Assembly: GCA_029573365.1 (NCBI GenBank)
Contig: JAKQGD010000627.1
Coordinates: forward strand, 1-38,352
Reading direction: 5' to 3'
DNA from: Bacteroidota bacterium
Lineage (GTDB): Bacteria > Bacteroidota > Bacteroidia > Chitinophagales > Saprospiraceae
DNA length: 38,352 nucleotides
A program made the position numbers and the translations under genes. The notes under the pieces are model-generated. The model saw only the letters and a list, made by a program, of their open reading frames with translations. It searched no databases and had not been told where the DNA came from. Shown here one piece after another: positions 1 through 8,587 of the stretch. The first letter of the stretch is position 1, and every line of letters starts with the position of its first letter.

Positions 1-122
1 AGGATGAATTCTATCCTTATGCCCGCCAGCTCGTGGCCACCGTGTCCGCCGGATGCAAACAACAATACAGGGATTAATGCCAGTATGGCAAAGATGCTTA
101 AAGATTTAATTAAAGTTTTCAT
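1..122 (-). CDS. Exported or membrane protein, N-terminal fragment
   Basis: The ATG is at 120-122 and the frame stays open to the window edge, so only about 40 residues are visible. They begin MKTLIKSLSIF, followed by a hydrophobic stretch ending in a possible signal-peptidase site (LLFASGG), then a Gly/His-rich GGHGGHE segment. The part after that (AGIRIEFIL) is again hydrophobic and could open a membrane domain. The fragment is too short to assign a family. It is transcribed away from the terC-like gene, in the same direction, with 36 bases between them. Confidence 0.6.
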   Translation of the reverse strand, partial: MKTLIKSLSIFAILALIPVLLFASGGHGGHELAGIRIEFI

Positions 123-158
123 TATAACATGATAAATAAGGTTTAACAATATGTGTAA

Positions 159-1112
159 TTAATTGTGGGTTTGATGCCTTTTCCTGTGTTTAACAGAAAA
201 AAGGACACCTGCGATGAGAGAAAGGAAAATGACAGACAGAGACAGTCCTATACCTAAGTGGTAATGATTTTCCAGAACGAGTTTAACTCCAACATATACC
301 AGGATCACTGTAAGACTGTGCTTAAGGTAATGAAATGAGTCAAGCATATTTGCAATAAAAAAGTACATAGACCTGAGTCCTAAAATAGCAAAAATATTGG
401 AGGTGAACACTAGGAAAGGATCCTGAGTAATACCGAGGATGGCAGGGATGCTGTCAAGAGCAAACAGGATATCAGTAAATTCTATCAAAACAAGGGCAAG
501 AAACAAAGGTGTTGCTATCACGATACCCTTTTTTCGGATAAAAAAACTTTCTCCGTAAACCTGGCCTGAAACCGGCAGGATCTTCCTTATGGACCTGTAC
601 ACAAATGAATCCTTGGGTTCAAATTTTTCTTCATCATCCGAAAATGCCATTTTCAGTGCGGTCAGTATCAGAAAAGCTCCAAACACGTAGCTTGTCCACG
701 AAAAGTTACTGATTAAATAAACTCCGAAAACAATCATAAGCCCGCGGAATATGAGGGCTCCCAGTATTCCCCAGAATAATACCCGGTGCTGATATTTGCG
801 GGGAATACGGAAGGATTTAAAAATCAGAGCAATCACAAATATATTGTCCACGCTTAGGGTGAGCTCAATCACATATCCAGTAAGGTATTCCATGGTTGCT
901 ACCCAGGCAGATTTACCATAAGCTCCTGGACCAAGCCTGTAAGTGTATATCATCAGGATCACAAAACTAAATAACAAACCTAAGGTGGCCCAAACAATGG
1001 TCCATCGGGTTGCCTCCCGGTAAGAAATTTCATGAGAACCCTTATTGAATACTCCCAGATCAAGGGCCAGGAATATACCGATCAATATGATGAATAATAC
1101 CCAAATTAACAT
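159..1112 (-). CDS. TerC/Alx-family integral membrane protein
   Basis: A 317-residue protein with about eight to nine hydrophobic segments. The TerC signature is visible: an acidic helix with ELTLSVDNIFVIALIF near residues 82-98, and a second acidic motif EFTDILFALDSIPAILGIT near 212-230. Members of this family act in the inner membrane; characterised ones are linked to manganese export, alkaline response or tellurite resistance, with the intramembrane Asp residues thought to bind metal. Length and motifs are normal for the Alx-like branch. Nine bases separate it from the upstream gene (1122-1580), so they may be cotranscribed. The exact substrate cannot be read from the sequence. Confidence 0.88.
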   Translation of the reverse strand: MLIWVLFIILIGIFLALDLGVFNKGSHEISYREATRWTIVWATLGLLFSFVILMIYTYRLGPGAYGKSAWVATMEYLTGYVIELTLSVDNIFVIALIFKSFRIPRKYQHRVLFWGILGALIFRGLMIVFGVYLISNFSWTSYVFGAFLILTALKMAFSDDEEKFEPKDSFVYRSIRKILPVSGQVYGESFFIRKKGIVIATPLFLALVLIEFTDILFALDSIPAILGITQDPFLVFTSNIFAILGLRSMYFFIANMLDSFHYLKHSLTVILVYVGVKLVLENHYHLGIGLSLSVIFLSLIAGVLFSVKHRKRHQTHN

Positions 1113-1121
1113 GAACCAGTA

Positions 1122-1580
1122 TTATTTGATAACGCTTGAGTTGATTATGTTTTCCCAGTCAATAGCCTCCAGGAGGTCGCTGCCGGGATGAGGAAAACGA
1201 TTCATGTCATAAACCGGAACATTGACTTCCTTTTTGTCGCGGGTCAAAATACGAAGAACCACGCTCTTCAGCACATTAGTGTCCTGATTGTGTACTACTT
1301 CCTTGACATAGGATTTAGACACCGAACATTCGGCAATATTGGTGATGTCTAATGAACGAACGGTATCATTGTCTATAAAAACCAATTTACCGTTCCTTTT
1401 ATCAAGGCCTATGGCCCCACCCTGGAAGAGTCCTACTTTATCGGGGTTTATTCCATGATTTCCGGCAAGGGACTTAAAATCATTTTTTCTTGCTTTGTCT
1501 TTGCGATTGCCCAGGAAAAAATAGGCCATGGGTCCGATAACCGCCATTACTAATAATATGTTTAGAATAATTGAAGACAT
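1122..1580 (-). CDS. Small membrane-anchored protein of unknown function
   Basis: A 152-residue protein with one N-terminal transmembrane segment (about residues 4-23, ending FFLGNRKDKARKN, so the basic side follows the helix) and a soluble C-terminal domain of about 120 residues. The soluble part alternates strands such as GAIGLDKRNGKLVFID and SVVLRILTRDKKEVNVPVY, suggesting a compact beta-rich fold of the kind that binds membranes or ligands. I do not recognise a named family. It lies just upstream of the TerC-like gene in the same direction. ATG start, no obvious Shine-Dalgarno. Confidence 0.75.
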   Translation of the reverse strand: MSSIILNILLVMAVIGPMAYFFLGNRKDKARKNDFKSLAGNHGINPDKVGLFQGGAIGLDKRNGKLVFIDNDTVRSLDITNIAECSVSKSYVKEVVHNQDTNVLKSVVLRILTRDKKEVNVPVYDMNRFPHPGSDLLEAIDWENIINSSVIK

Positions 1581-1622
1581 TCTGTTATTTTTTAATCTGG
1601 TTATAAATAAAATAAGTGCCAG

Positions 1623-1693
1623 GTACTGAACAAAAAGGTCAGTACTAAAACTTATGCGATTTGCATAGATCCTGTCCGGGTGTTACCGGCAGG
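1623..1693. repeat. Cluster of three small inverted repeats
   Basis: Three hairpin-forming sequences follow one another: GTACTGA (1623-1629) with TCAGTAC (1639-1645); TATGC with GCATA (1653-1667); and CCTGTCCGG (1671-1679) with CCGGCAGG (1686-1693, one bulge). They lie between the small Cys-rich ORF and the 152-residue gene on the minus strand. None has a clear T-tract, so they are poor intrinsic terminators. They may be processing or attenuation structures. Confidence 0.4.
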
Positions 1694-1700
1694 AGTTTAT

Positions 1701-2102
1701 TTACCAGAAGATATGAAAAGGAAAAATAAGGTGCCGTAGCCGCTCCTTTTCGGAGGCGACCAGCTCAAAATAAAGTCTTCTAGCAGCGGAAACATGCTGA
1801 ATAGGTATGTCTAAGGACAAATCTAATTTTGCCGGCCGGGCATGATGATGGCATGGTTTGATTGCTGTACTGCAGTCAGAAGTAAAAGATGCAAAACCAA
1901 GACTCTTAACTGAAGCAAATGGGATCTGACATGATTGCTTAAATATTCCGGAATGAGCCGCACAGGCAAGGGCGGAGCAATCAGGAAAAGGCTGGGCTTT
2001 GATGGCAAATATAAATACAAGGGTCGCAAGAAGAATAGCAAGTTTGCTCTCTTTAGATTGGAGACCCTTGTCGTCAGGTGATATTTGGTTCTTTGCTATG
2101 GT
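1701..2102 (-). CDS. Putative small secreted Cys/His-rich protein lacking a standard start codon
   Basis: Immediately after the TAA of the TrkA-like gene, and in the same frame, an open frame of 133 codons runs to TAA at 1701-1703. The translation looks like a real exported protein: a charged stretch, a hydrophobic core (KLAILLATLVFIFAIKAQ, ending in a plausible AxA-like cleavage region), then five cysteines (DCSALACAAHS, KQSC, SDC, KPC) and a PCHHHARP motif that could bind metal. There is no ATG, GTG or TTG before the signal-like segment; the first codons are ACC ATA GCA AAG. Possibilities are an ATA/ATT start by translational coupling, readthrough of the TAA, a sequencing error, or a decaying gene. 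The overlapping frame at 1823-2041 is low-complexity Leu/Pro and looks like a shadow. Confidence 0.4.
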   Translation of the reverse strand, partial: TIAKNQISPDDKGLQSKESKLAILLATLVFIFAIKAQPFPDCSALACAAHSGIFKQSCQIPFASVKSLGFASFTSDCSTAIKPCHHHARPAKLDLSLDIPIQHVSAARRLYFELVASEKERLRHLIFPFHIFW

Positions 2103-2798
2103 TTATTGATTTTCTTCTATAAATTTGTCAATGTTACTCTTGGTACCAAATACCAGCAAAAGGTCATTTTCCTCAAACATGTAAACAGAATGAAGAATGC
2201 CGAAAACTATTTTTTCTACTGTAGAGCTGCCTAGATAATTTTTAACCTCATTTTGTTTGATGACCGTAACAATGTGGGCATTGTATTTCTTTTTTATGTC
2301 AATGTCTCCCAAAGTAAGGCCTATGATTTTAGATGGGATCTTTACCTCCACGATTTCATATTCGCCATGCAACTCCATGCTTTTGACGGCCCCTTGCACC
2401 ATGATCCTGTTGGAGAGTTCTATGGCGTATTCTGCTTCCGGCTCAATAATCTCATCTACTTGCATGGCTTCTAGCACAGTGGTATGAACAGGAGTCAGCG
2501 ATCTGGCTATTATTCGACCATGATAGTGTTTTTTAATCAAAGCAGTCGTCGTTATGGAAGCACCTACATCCTCTCCGATGGCTATTACTACCAGGTCACA
2601 GTCATCGAGAGGCATATAATTTATAGACGCTTCTTCTGATGAGTCCAGGCCGATGGCGTGGTTGATCTTACGTTGTATGAGTTCCACTTTGGCAGGGTTA
2701 ACATCTACGCCAAATACTTCATGTCCGTCTTCTGCAAGTTTGGCAGCCAGGTTACCACCAAAATTTCCCAAACCGATGACTATTATTTTCTTTTTCAT
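2103..2798 (-). CDS. ktrA: Potassium uptake regulatory subunit, KtrA/TrkA type
   Basis: A 231-residue cytoplasmic RCK protein. It has the Rossmann nucleotide-binding motif GLGNFGGNLA (residues 9-18), the acidic end of strand 2 (VFGVDVNP), and an RCK-C (TrkA-C) domain over about residues 140-225. It forms the gating ring that opens or closes the KtrB/TrkH channel in response to ATP/ADP or NAD(H). Its length matches single-RCK KtrA rather than the double-RCK TrkA of Proteobacteria. The membrane partner ends 18 bases upstream at 2817, so the two form an operon. Its stop codon is followed in frame by the start-less ORF at 1701-2102. Confidence 0.92.
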   Translation of the reverse strand: MKKKIIVIGLGNFGGNLAAKLAEDGHEVFGVDVNPAKVELIQRKINHAIGLDSSEEASINYMPLDDCDLVVIAIGEDVGASITTTALIKKHYHGRIIARSLTPVHTTVLEAMQVDEIIEPEAEYAIELSNRIMVQGAVKSMELHGEYEIVEVKIPSKIIGLTLGDIDIKKKYNAHIVTVIKQNEVKNYLGSSTVEKIVFGILHSVYMFEENDLLLVFGTKSNIDKFIEENQ

Positions 2799-2816
2799 TG
2801 ATAAATCCTTTGAATA

Positions 2817-4595
2817 TTAATTGATGACCACATTTTCTTTAGGGTAGTAAGGCACAACCCCTGTTTTTTGTTCCATGATGCTGCTAAATATACCCATGAG
2901 GAAGGTAAGAAAACTTACTCTACCCAAAAACATGAGAAGAATCAGAACTACATTGCCCGCAGACGATAGCGAAGGAGTGATCCCAACACTAAGTCCTACC
3001 GTAGAATAGGCAGAAATACATTCAAAAAGAAGGTCTTTAAACAGGATCTCAGGATGGAGAAAAGCCAGAAGAAAGGTTCCAAAACTGATGGCAAATACAG
3101 ACAACATAATGACGGCATTTACCTGCAGTATGGTGTTGCCTGGGATTTCCTTGTACTTGATGACCATCTTTTCCTTACCCAGAATTACATTCCACAGACT
3201 GAGCAAAGCCAGAGAAAAAGTCGTGGTTTTGATACCGCCACCAGTAGACCCGGGTGAAGCTCCAATCCACATAAGAGCCATAATAAGCATAAAAGCAGGA
3301 ATGCCCAGCTGGCCCATGTTTATGTTGTTAAATCCTGCGGTCCTCGGAGTTACAGAATTAAAAAATGAAACAGCTACCTTGCCCCAGAACGAATGCTCCT
3401 GAAGAGAGCCGTTGTATTCTGCCAGAAAAAATAGTACAGTACCAGCCACAAGCAGGATGGAAGTAGTAATGATTATGAGCCAGTTGTTGGTGGTAAACTT
3501 TACTATTTCTTTCTGGTACTCAAACCCCAGGGATTTTATTGACGCAAGTCGACCCAGTAAATTGTTTTTAATGAGGACATAATGGTTTATCATAACAGAA
3601 TAACTGATACCTCCCGTGATAATTAGCCACGCTACGGTCAGATGCAACGGATAGTTAAAACGGGCCGAGGGCTCATAAAGAGAGTTGCTTAGAGTAGAAA
3701 ACCCGGCATTGCAAAAGGCGGAAATGGAATGGAATACAGCAAAAAAGGCGGGTTTGTCGGTGATGCCCTCACCGGTGACAAAGATGTAGATCAACAAAGC
3801 TCCAATGGCTTCGACCAGAAAAGTGATGAATACAATTTTAAAAAGCGAGCTGAAAGTGTTTTTACTGCTCAACTCTTTGATCATGTCGCTTACCATCATC
3901 CGGTTGCGAAAAGAAGTAGAAGAATTGAAAATCAGAGCAAAAACATTGGTAACAGTCAGGATGCCAAGACCGCCGAGCTGTATGAGAATCATTATTATGA
4001 CTTGCCCGAAAAGGGTAAAATCCTTGCCTGTATCCAGCACAGCCAGCCCTGTAACTGTAACTGCACTGGTAGAGGTGAACAATGCCTGTATAAATGTAAC
4101 GCCTTTATGAGAAGCAGCAGGTAGCATCAGACAGATGGCCCCAAAGAGTATGAGAAACATAAAACTCAACACAAACAACAAGGACGGATGGATGTTGGTA
4201 TTACCCAAGCTGGCTATCTTAAACGAAATGGCCAAGAAACCAATGAATGTGGCAAGGAAAAGTCTGAATCCTTCTACATCGACAAAGTTACTAAAAAAGC
4301 CCATGCACCATATGACTGACACTATAAGGTACGTCATTGAAATGCATAAGAACACCACCCGTGCTGACCGAACGTACACATTACGGGCAATCAGCAGCAA
4401 ATACAGGCTCATCAGCATACAAATAAGACTGAACAGCAGGTTTATAGACTTATAAATGTACGGGAATGCACCATATTTGCCCATATCAAACCCTGTTTCT
4501 GCTATTTGTCCCAGTATGATGAGCAACGCAAAGGCAAACACTATATTTACAATGTGTTTGAAGTACTTATCTCCAAACTCTATGAGGGCTTTCAT
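2817..4595 (-). CDS. K+ transporter membrane subunit, TrkH/KtrB family
   Basis: A 592-residue polytopic protein of the superfamily of K+ transporters. Several M1-P-M2 selectivity-loop signatures are visible: TSTSAVTVTGLAVLD around residues 181-195, SISAFCNAGFSTLSN near 290-304, NSVTPRTAGFNNI near 412-424 and CISAYSTVGLSVGI near 528-541; the central Gly of each loop is the filter residue. Four extra N-terminal hydrophobic segments make it longer than B. subtilis KtrB, which is common in Bacteroidota. It is expected to move K+ (possibly with Na+) under control of the adjacent RCK subunit. A TAGCTTTG -7 box lies upstream. Confidence 0.92.
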   Translation of the reverse strand: MKALIEFGDKYFKHIVNIVFAFALLIILGQIAETGFDMGKYGAFPYIYKSINLLFSLICMLMSLYLLLIARNVYVRSARVVFLCISMTYLIVSVIWCMGFFSNFVDVEGFRLFLATFIGFLAISFKIASLGNTNIHPSLLFVLSFMFLILFGAICLMLPAASHKGVTFIQALFTSTSAVTVTGLAVLDTGKDFTLFGQVIIMILIQLGGLGILTVTNVFALIFNSSTSFRNRMMVSDMIKELSSKNTFSSLFKIVFITFLVEAIGALLIYIFVTGEGITDKPAFFAVFHSISAFCNAGFSTLSNSLYEPSARFNYPLHLTVAWLIITGGISYSVMINHYVLIKNNLLGRLASIKSLGFEYQKEIVKFTTNNWLIIITTSILLVAGTVLFFLAEYNGSLQEHSFWGKVAVSFFNSVTPRTAGFNNINMGQLGIPAFMLIMALMWIGASPGSTGGGIKTTTFSLALLSLWNVILGKEKMVIKYKEIPGNTILQVNAVIMLSVFAISFGTFLLAFLHPEILFKDLLFECISAYSTVGLSVGITPSLSSAGNVVLILLMFLGRVSFLTFLMGIFSSIMEQKTGVVPYYPKENVVIN

Positions 4596-4637
4596 TCTAT
4601 GGGAAAAATCTGGTTTTCATTTTGTGTTAAAAACACG

Positions 4638-4645
4638 CAAAGCTA
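4638..4645 (-). promoter_or_regulatory. -7 box (TAGCTTTG) of the trkH/ktrA unit
   Basis: On the minus strand this reads TAGCTTTG, a full match to the Bacteroidota -7 consensus TAnnTTTG, 42 bases before the trkH ATG. The -33 region is T-rich without a clear TTG. Confidence 0.45.
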
Positions 4646-4691
4646 TGCTTTTTAGTCTATTGCTAAAAACTAATTTTTGAAACCACTGCGT

Positions 4692-5342
4692 TTATTTGAT
4701 TCTGTTCATTTTAATAATGAATGGCACGGTAGTCACGATAACTATACCCAAAACTATATAGCCGAGATACTGAGTGATATCCACGCCATATGTGGATATA
4801 AGATAACCATGCAGGTAATGGCCTGCCAGGATAAAGGTTGTAGCCCATGTGAGCGAACCTGCAATATTGTAAATCATAAAAGTGGAGTAGTCCATCCTCA
4901 CTATACCGGCCACTATAGGGGCAAAGGTGCGGACAAATGGAATAAATCTTGCCATGAATATGGTAATGGGTCCGTGCTTGTCAAAATAGTTTCTGGCATC
5001 TCTCAGGTACTTATGTTTGAAGAAGAAGGTATCCTTCTGGTCGTAAAGCTTTTTACCTCCCCGCAGACCGAAATAATACCCAAAAATATTGCCTAAAATG
5101 CCTGAAATACTGATCAAGGCAATAATGACAATGAGATTGAAAGCTGTGCTGTGACCCTCACTGATGTCTGACATTAGCTTAGTGCTGTACACACCGGTGA
5201 CAAAGAGAAGTGAATCTCCCGGAAGAAAAAAGCCGGCAAAAAGACCTGTTTCGGCAAAGACAATAAACATTATAAGGATAAGCCCTCCGTGGGTTACATA
5301 CCATTGCGGCTGCAATAAATCGGTTAAGTGGAGGAGGCTCAT
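4692..5342 (-). CDS. DedA-family membrane protein
   Basis: A 216-residue protein from the ATG at 5342; an upstream TTG at 5387 would add 15 polar residues and seems less likely. DedA/SNARE-associated signatures are present: ETGLFAGFFLPGDSLLFVTG near residues 32-51, the G-x-x-x-G-rich segment GILGNIFGYYFGLRGGKKLY around 85-104, and FMARFIPFVRTFAPIVAGIVRMDYSTFMIYNIAGSL near 128-163 with the R-x-x-P-x-x-R helix. The family resides in the cytoplasmic membrane and has been linked to lipid scrambling (undecaprenyl phosphate or phosphatidylethanolamine recycling) and to envelope homeostasis. The exact lipid cannot be told from sequence. Confidence 0.88.
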   Translation of the reverse strand: MSLLHLTDLLQPQWYVTHGGLILIMFIVFAETGLFAGFFLPGDSLLFVTGVYSTKLMSDISEGHSTAFNLIVIIALISISGILGNIFGYYFGLRGGKKLYDQKDTFFFKHKYLRDARNYFDKHGPITIFMARFIPFVRTFAPIVAGIVRMDYSTFMIYNIAGSLTWATTFILAGHYLHGYLISTYGVDITQYLGYIVLGIVIVTTVPFIIKMNRIK

Positions 5343-5412
5343 TCTTGTTTCTGATGATTGATTGATGCGTACGGGATATCCAGTCAAATAATCATGCCAA
5401 ATATCCCGTGTG

Positions 5413-5454
5413 AAAAAAACAGAACCCCGGAATCTGTCCGGAGGTTCTGTTTTA
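5413..5454 (-). terminator. Intrinsic terminator after the M4 protease gene
   Basis: A stem pairs AACAGAACC (5418-5426) with GGTTCTGTT (5443-5451), extended inside by CCGGA/TCCGG. On the minus strand it is followed by seven T residues (5413-5419). It lies 13 bases beyond the stop codon of the protease, separating it from dedA. The A/T-flanked stem could also work on the plus strand. Confidence 0.8.
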
Positions 5455-5466
5455 GCCGATTTTTCT

Positions 5467-8400
5467 TTATTGTTTTACAAAACGATTGGCTTGTACCTGA
5501 CCACCGCTCTGCAAAGTAATAAAATACAGGCCCGGAATCAGGGGGCCAACATTGATTGTATTTTCGCCGGGACTAAGACCTGCATGCTGTATCACTATTT
5601 TGCCTTGAGTGTCTGTTATCACCAGTGAATTATCCTTATTAAGTCGGTCAGTCATGACCAGGGTCAAAAATCCCTGAACAGGATTTTGCCTGATGGAAAA
5701 AAAGTCAGCAGATGATGAAGACGCAGGGTTGATGGTACCGGAAAGGACTCTGTCGCCATTGGAAAACCAAACACCCCACCTTTTACCTGAAATAAACAAA
5801 GCCGGACTGCCTGCTGCTTCTATCTTGTTGGTCTTTAGATTTACGACATTGGTGTTGTATCCGTTTGCTGCGAGGTTTTCGACATCAAAAATGATTTTAT
5901 TGTCGCTGCTGCTAAAATTGGGGTACCCCAGGGTATTGTTTTTATTGTATATAGCCGCTGCTGAGCCAGACTCAATGTTTGCTCCGATTATGCTTATAAA
6001 TTCGCTTTCGTCCACGTAATCAAAGGCTATGATATAGGGACTGTTTTTAGAAAACACAGGGTTGGCCACGCTCACTTTTTCTGGAAGTGAACTAAACAAC
6101 TTGCTTACTTTTCCCAGGGCAAAGCCACCTACGTCATCGTTCCACACATTGATAAAGCTTATGTCCCAGTATAGGATAGAGCCTGATGTGGCACTTTTGA
6201 TTTCGTTTTCTGCATCGTACATGATATTTTCGCCGGTGATGTCAAACTCCATGGCATCGGCATAGTTGACATCGCCGGTAACCACACCCTGCGAATAGGT
6301 AGGGTTGTACAGTTCAAATGTGTTTTGGACCACCTGTGAGCCACCAAAATAGAACACTTCGATCTCATTTACTTTTTCTTTGGTTACAGCCGCTATTTTT
6401 AGACCATCCTTGGAGATGATGGCGTTTCTCCATACCGGGGAGTTGCCAATAATCTGTTCCTGGGGGGTTACATTTGTTTGTGACCAGTCGATAAATATAT
6501 AATGAATCTTGTCATCCGTGCCTACAAATATGATCTCGCTGCCGTCGTCGGTGATGCTTGGCTTGGACTGTACTCCTGAGGAGGAAATTTGTCCGAGATT
6601 GTTTCCGTTTGTATCGTAAACAAACAAGCCGGTGTTGTTGCTTCCTGTGACCAGAATAAATTGTTGTCCGGGATTGTCGCCCAGATCGTTTTCGTAGTTG
6701 CCTCCCTGGCCTCCCAGAATGCCTACCTGGTCAAAAGCAGTTTTGGCTGCATTAACTTCAGCTGTGCCATAAAGGTCTGTGGCCGCCTTGATTACAGCGA
6801 TTCTGCAATCTACAAACTGGGATGACTTGGTCAGGTAGTTTGTCAGAGCTCTGTAATACACTTTTTCGGCTTTATCTTTTCCTACTGCTGTGGCAAACTT
6901 AAAGAAGGCCCAGTTAGGTATTCCGCTGTTGATATGTACTCCGCCGTTATCCTCGGTGCCCCGATATCTTTCGTCGTAGTGACGGGGTTGCCAGCCTCTG
7001 TTAAAGTCATTGGTGGCAGCACCGTTGTGAGGGTCCTGCATATCACGAAGGGCTCCGGAAGGAAAAGCAGAAGTTTTAACCACATCTTCGCCTATTTTCC
7101 AATCATCGCGGTCTATCATGGCCCCAAAGATGTCGGCAAAAGACTCGTTAAGGGCCCCCGACTCTCCTACATAGGTAAGGTTTGCTGTACTCTCTACCAC
7201 ACCGTGTGTCATCTCATGGCCAGCTACGTCCAGGCCTCTTGCCAAGGGTTGAAAAGCACCGTCGCCGTTTCCATAAAACATGGCTTGACCGTTCCAGAAG
7301 GCATTTCCCATGGAAGATCCATCGTCATCCGCTACATTAATAAGTGATACGATGTTTCCTCCGGCTCCGTTTATGGACTTCCTATTGTGGGTATTTCTAA
7401 AATATTCGTAGGCTGTACCTCCGTTAAAATGGGCAGAGACAGAAGTTTTATTTGCCCAGGTATTGTTTGAAGAGGTTACGTGGTCGTAGTTGAAGTTGTC
7501 CTTGGCTGGTGAGGTATTAAAGGCGTCGATGGTCCAGATGACACCTTCAGGATCATTTGGCAACTGATTAGGCAGTGAGGAAAACATATCCCTGGACCCA
7601 TCAATAAGATAAAATTTGGTACCCACCTGATATGTGTTGATTACACGGCTCACATTAAAGAGGTCAATCGCATTGGCTGTAGCCTTGCCATCAAGCAGGG
7701 TTTCTGATACATCAGAATCATGGAAATGGCCACAATCTTCCTCTGCATTATGGTTGTGAAACTTGCATATTGCCAGGTTTTTATGGATGATTTTTTTGGT
7801 TTTGGCATCTACAAAATATTCCCACCTTTCTTGCAGGTTTTTGTATGCTGTGACATGGTATGCCAGAATCATCTGACCACCGTGCGGATAAATGACCAGC
7901 TCATGGGAGTCAGTCATACCATCAAAGAGGCTGATGACACGGGGGTCGTACTGAGGAGCAGGTCCCAGATCAGATCTCACCAGATCATGACAGACCTGTG
8001 CCGTCACTGCAGGTGTGATATCGGTTTCTGCAGTCGGGTAGTAAATACCATTGAGAAAATTGAATGAATTGCCTCTTCCGTGCAACACGATCTCAGCCCC
8101 GTAAACAGGGACACCTTTAAAGACCTGTCTTGCCCTGATGTGAGTCATGCCGAGTTCGTCGTTTTCGGTAGAAAGAATGACTATCTCATTTTCGGGGTCG
8201 CTGATCTGCATAAGAGGTGCTGCTGCAGTTAAATAAGCCATGGCCATACCTTCGGTTGTCCTGTCTCCTGAGACGGTAAGCTGAGGCGTACCTTCTATAT
8301 ATGCCGGTACCTTCCTGTCTGTGATATAGCCTGCTTTCAGACCCCTGACCGAAGCCTGAAGTTGTCCGGCATCAAGAGGTCGAAAATAGACCGGTCGGTA

Positions 8401-8556
8401 TTCTTTTGGTGTTTTGACAACTTGATTGTGCTTATTTACCAAAACTTTGTCCACAGGCTTTACTCTGACGTTTTCGTCAAACCTTACTGACTTTAACTGT
8501 CCACTGGTTGCCATCTGACAGTAAAGGAAAACCAACAGCAGGAAATAATTTTTCAT
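5467..8556 (-). CDS. Secreted M4 (thermolysin-family) metalloprotease with T9SS C-terminal domain
   Basis: A 1029-residue precursor from the ATG at 8556 (a TTG at 8580 adds eight residues). Order: signal peptide (NYFLLLVFLYCQMATSGQ), FTP/PepSY-like propeptide (about residues 90-250), M4 catalytic domain (about 295-620) with zinc motif HEMTH at 447-451, third ligand Glu 471 in ALNESFAD, and catalytic His 541 in GGVHINSG. A long beta-rich region with WD/PD40-like strands (about 640-930) follows. The last 75 residues are a type A T9SS sorting domain starting FFSIRQNPVQG and ending PGLYFITLQSGGQVQANRFVKQ in two parts. It should hydrolyse extracellular proteins after export through SprA and cleavage of the tail. 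It shares an operon with a lipoprotein 31 bases upstream and ends at a strong terminator. Confidence 0.95.
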   Translation of the reverse strand: MKNYFLLLVFLYCQMATSGQLKSVRFDENVRVKPVDKVLVNKHNQVVKTPKEYRPVYFRPLDAGQLQASVRGLKAGYITDRKVPAYIEGTPQLTVSGDRTTEGMAMAYLTAAAPLMQISDPENEIVILSTENDELGMTHIRARQVFKGVPVYGAEIVLHGRGNSFNFLNGIYYPTAETDITPAVTAQVCHDLVRSDLGPAPQYDPRVISLFDGMTDSHELVIYPHGGQMILAYHVTAYKNLQERWEYFVDAKTKKIIHKNLAICKFHNHNAEEDCGHFHDSDVSETLLDGKATANAIDLFNVSRVINTYQVGTKFYLIDGSRDMFSSLPNQLPNDPEGVIWTIDAFNTSPAKDNFNYDHVTSSNNTWANKTSVSAHFNGGTAYEYFRNTHNRKSINGAGGNIVSLINVADDDGSSMGNAFWNGQAMFYGNGDGAFQPLARGLDVAGHEMTHGVVESTANLTYVGESGALNESFADIFGAMIDRDDWKIGEDVVKTSAFPSGALRDMQDPHNGAATNDFNRGWQPRHYDERYRGTEDNGGVHINSGIPNWAFFKFATAVGKDKAEKVYYRALTNYLTKSSQFVDCRIAVIKAATDLYGTAEVNAAKTAFDQVGILGGQGGNYENDLGDNPGQQFILVTGSNNTGLFVYDTNGNNLGQISSSGVQSKPSITDDGSEIIFVGTDDKIHYIFIDWSQTNVTPQEQIIGNSPVWRNAIISKDGLKIAAVTKEKVNEIEVFYFGGSQVVQNTFELYNPTYSQGVVTGDVNYADAMEFDITGENIMYDAENEIKSATSGSILYWDISFINVWNDDVGGFALGKVSKLFSSLPEKVSVANPVFSKNSPYIIAFDYVDESEFISIIGANIESGSAAAIYNKNNTLGYPNFSSSDNKIIFDVENLAANGYNTNVVNLKTNKIEAAGSPALFISGKRWGVWFSNGDRVLSGTINPASSSSADFFSIRQNPVQGFLTLVMTDRLNKDNSLVITDTQGKIVIQHAGLSPGENTINVGPLIPGLYFITLQSGGQVQANRFVKQ

Positions 8557-8587
8557 TTTTGCTATTTTATTTTTGAACAATAAGAAA

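Noticed and set aside
1623-1693. Intrinsic terminator
   Set aside because: Three stems are present but none is followed by a T run on the relevant strand.
1823-2041. Minus-strand 72-codon frame rich in Leu and Pro
   Set aside because: It starts with TTG and has low-complexity composition; the overlapping frame at 1701-2102 has a signal peptide, Cys pattern and better gene-like composition.
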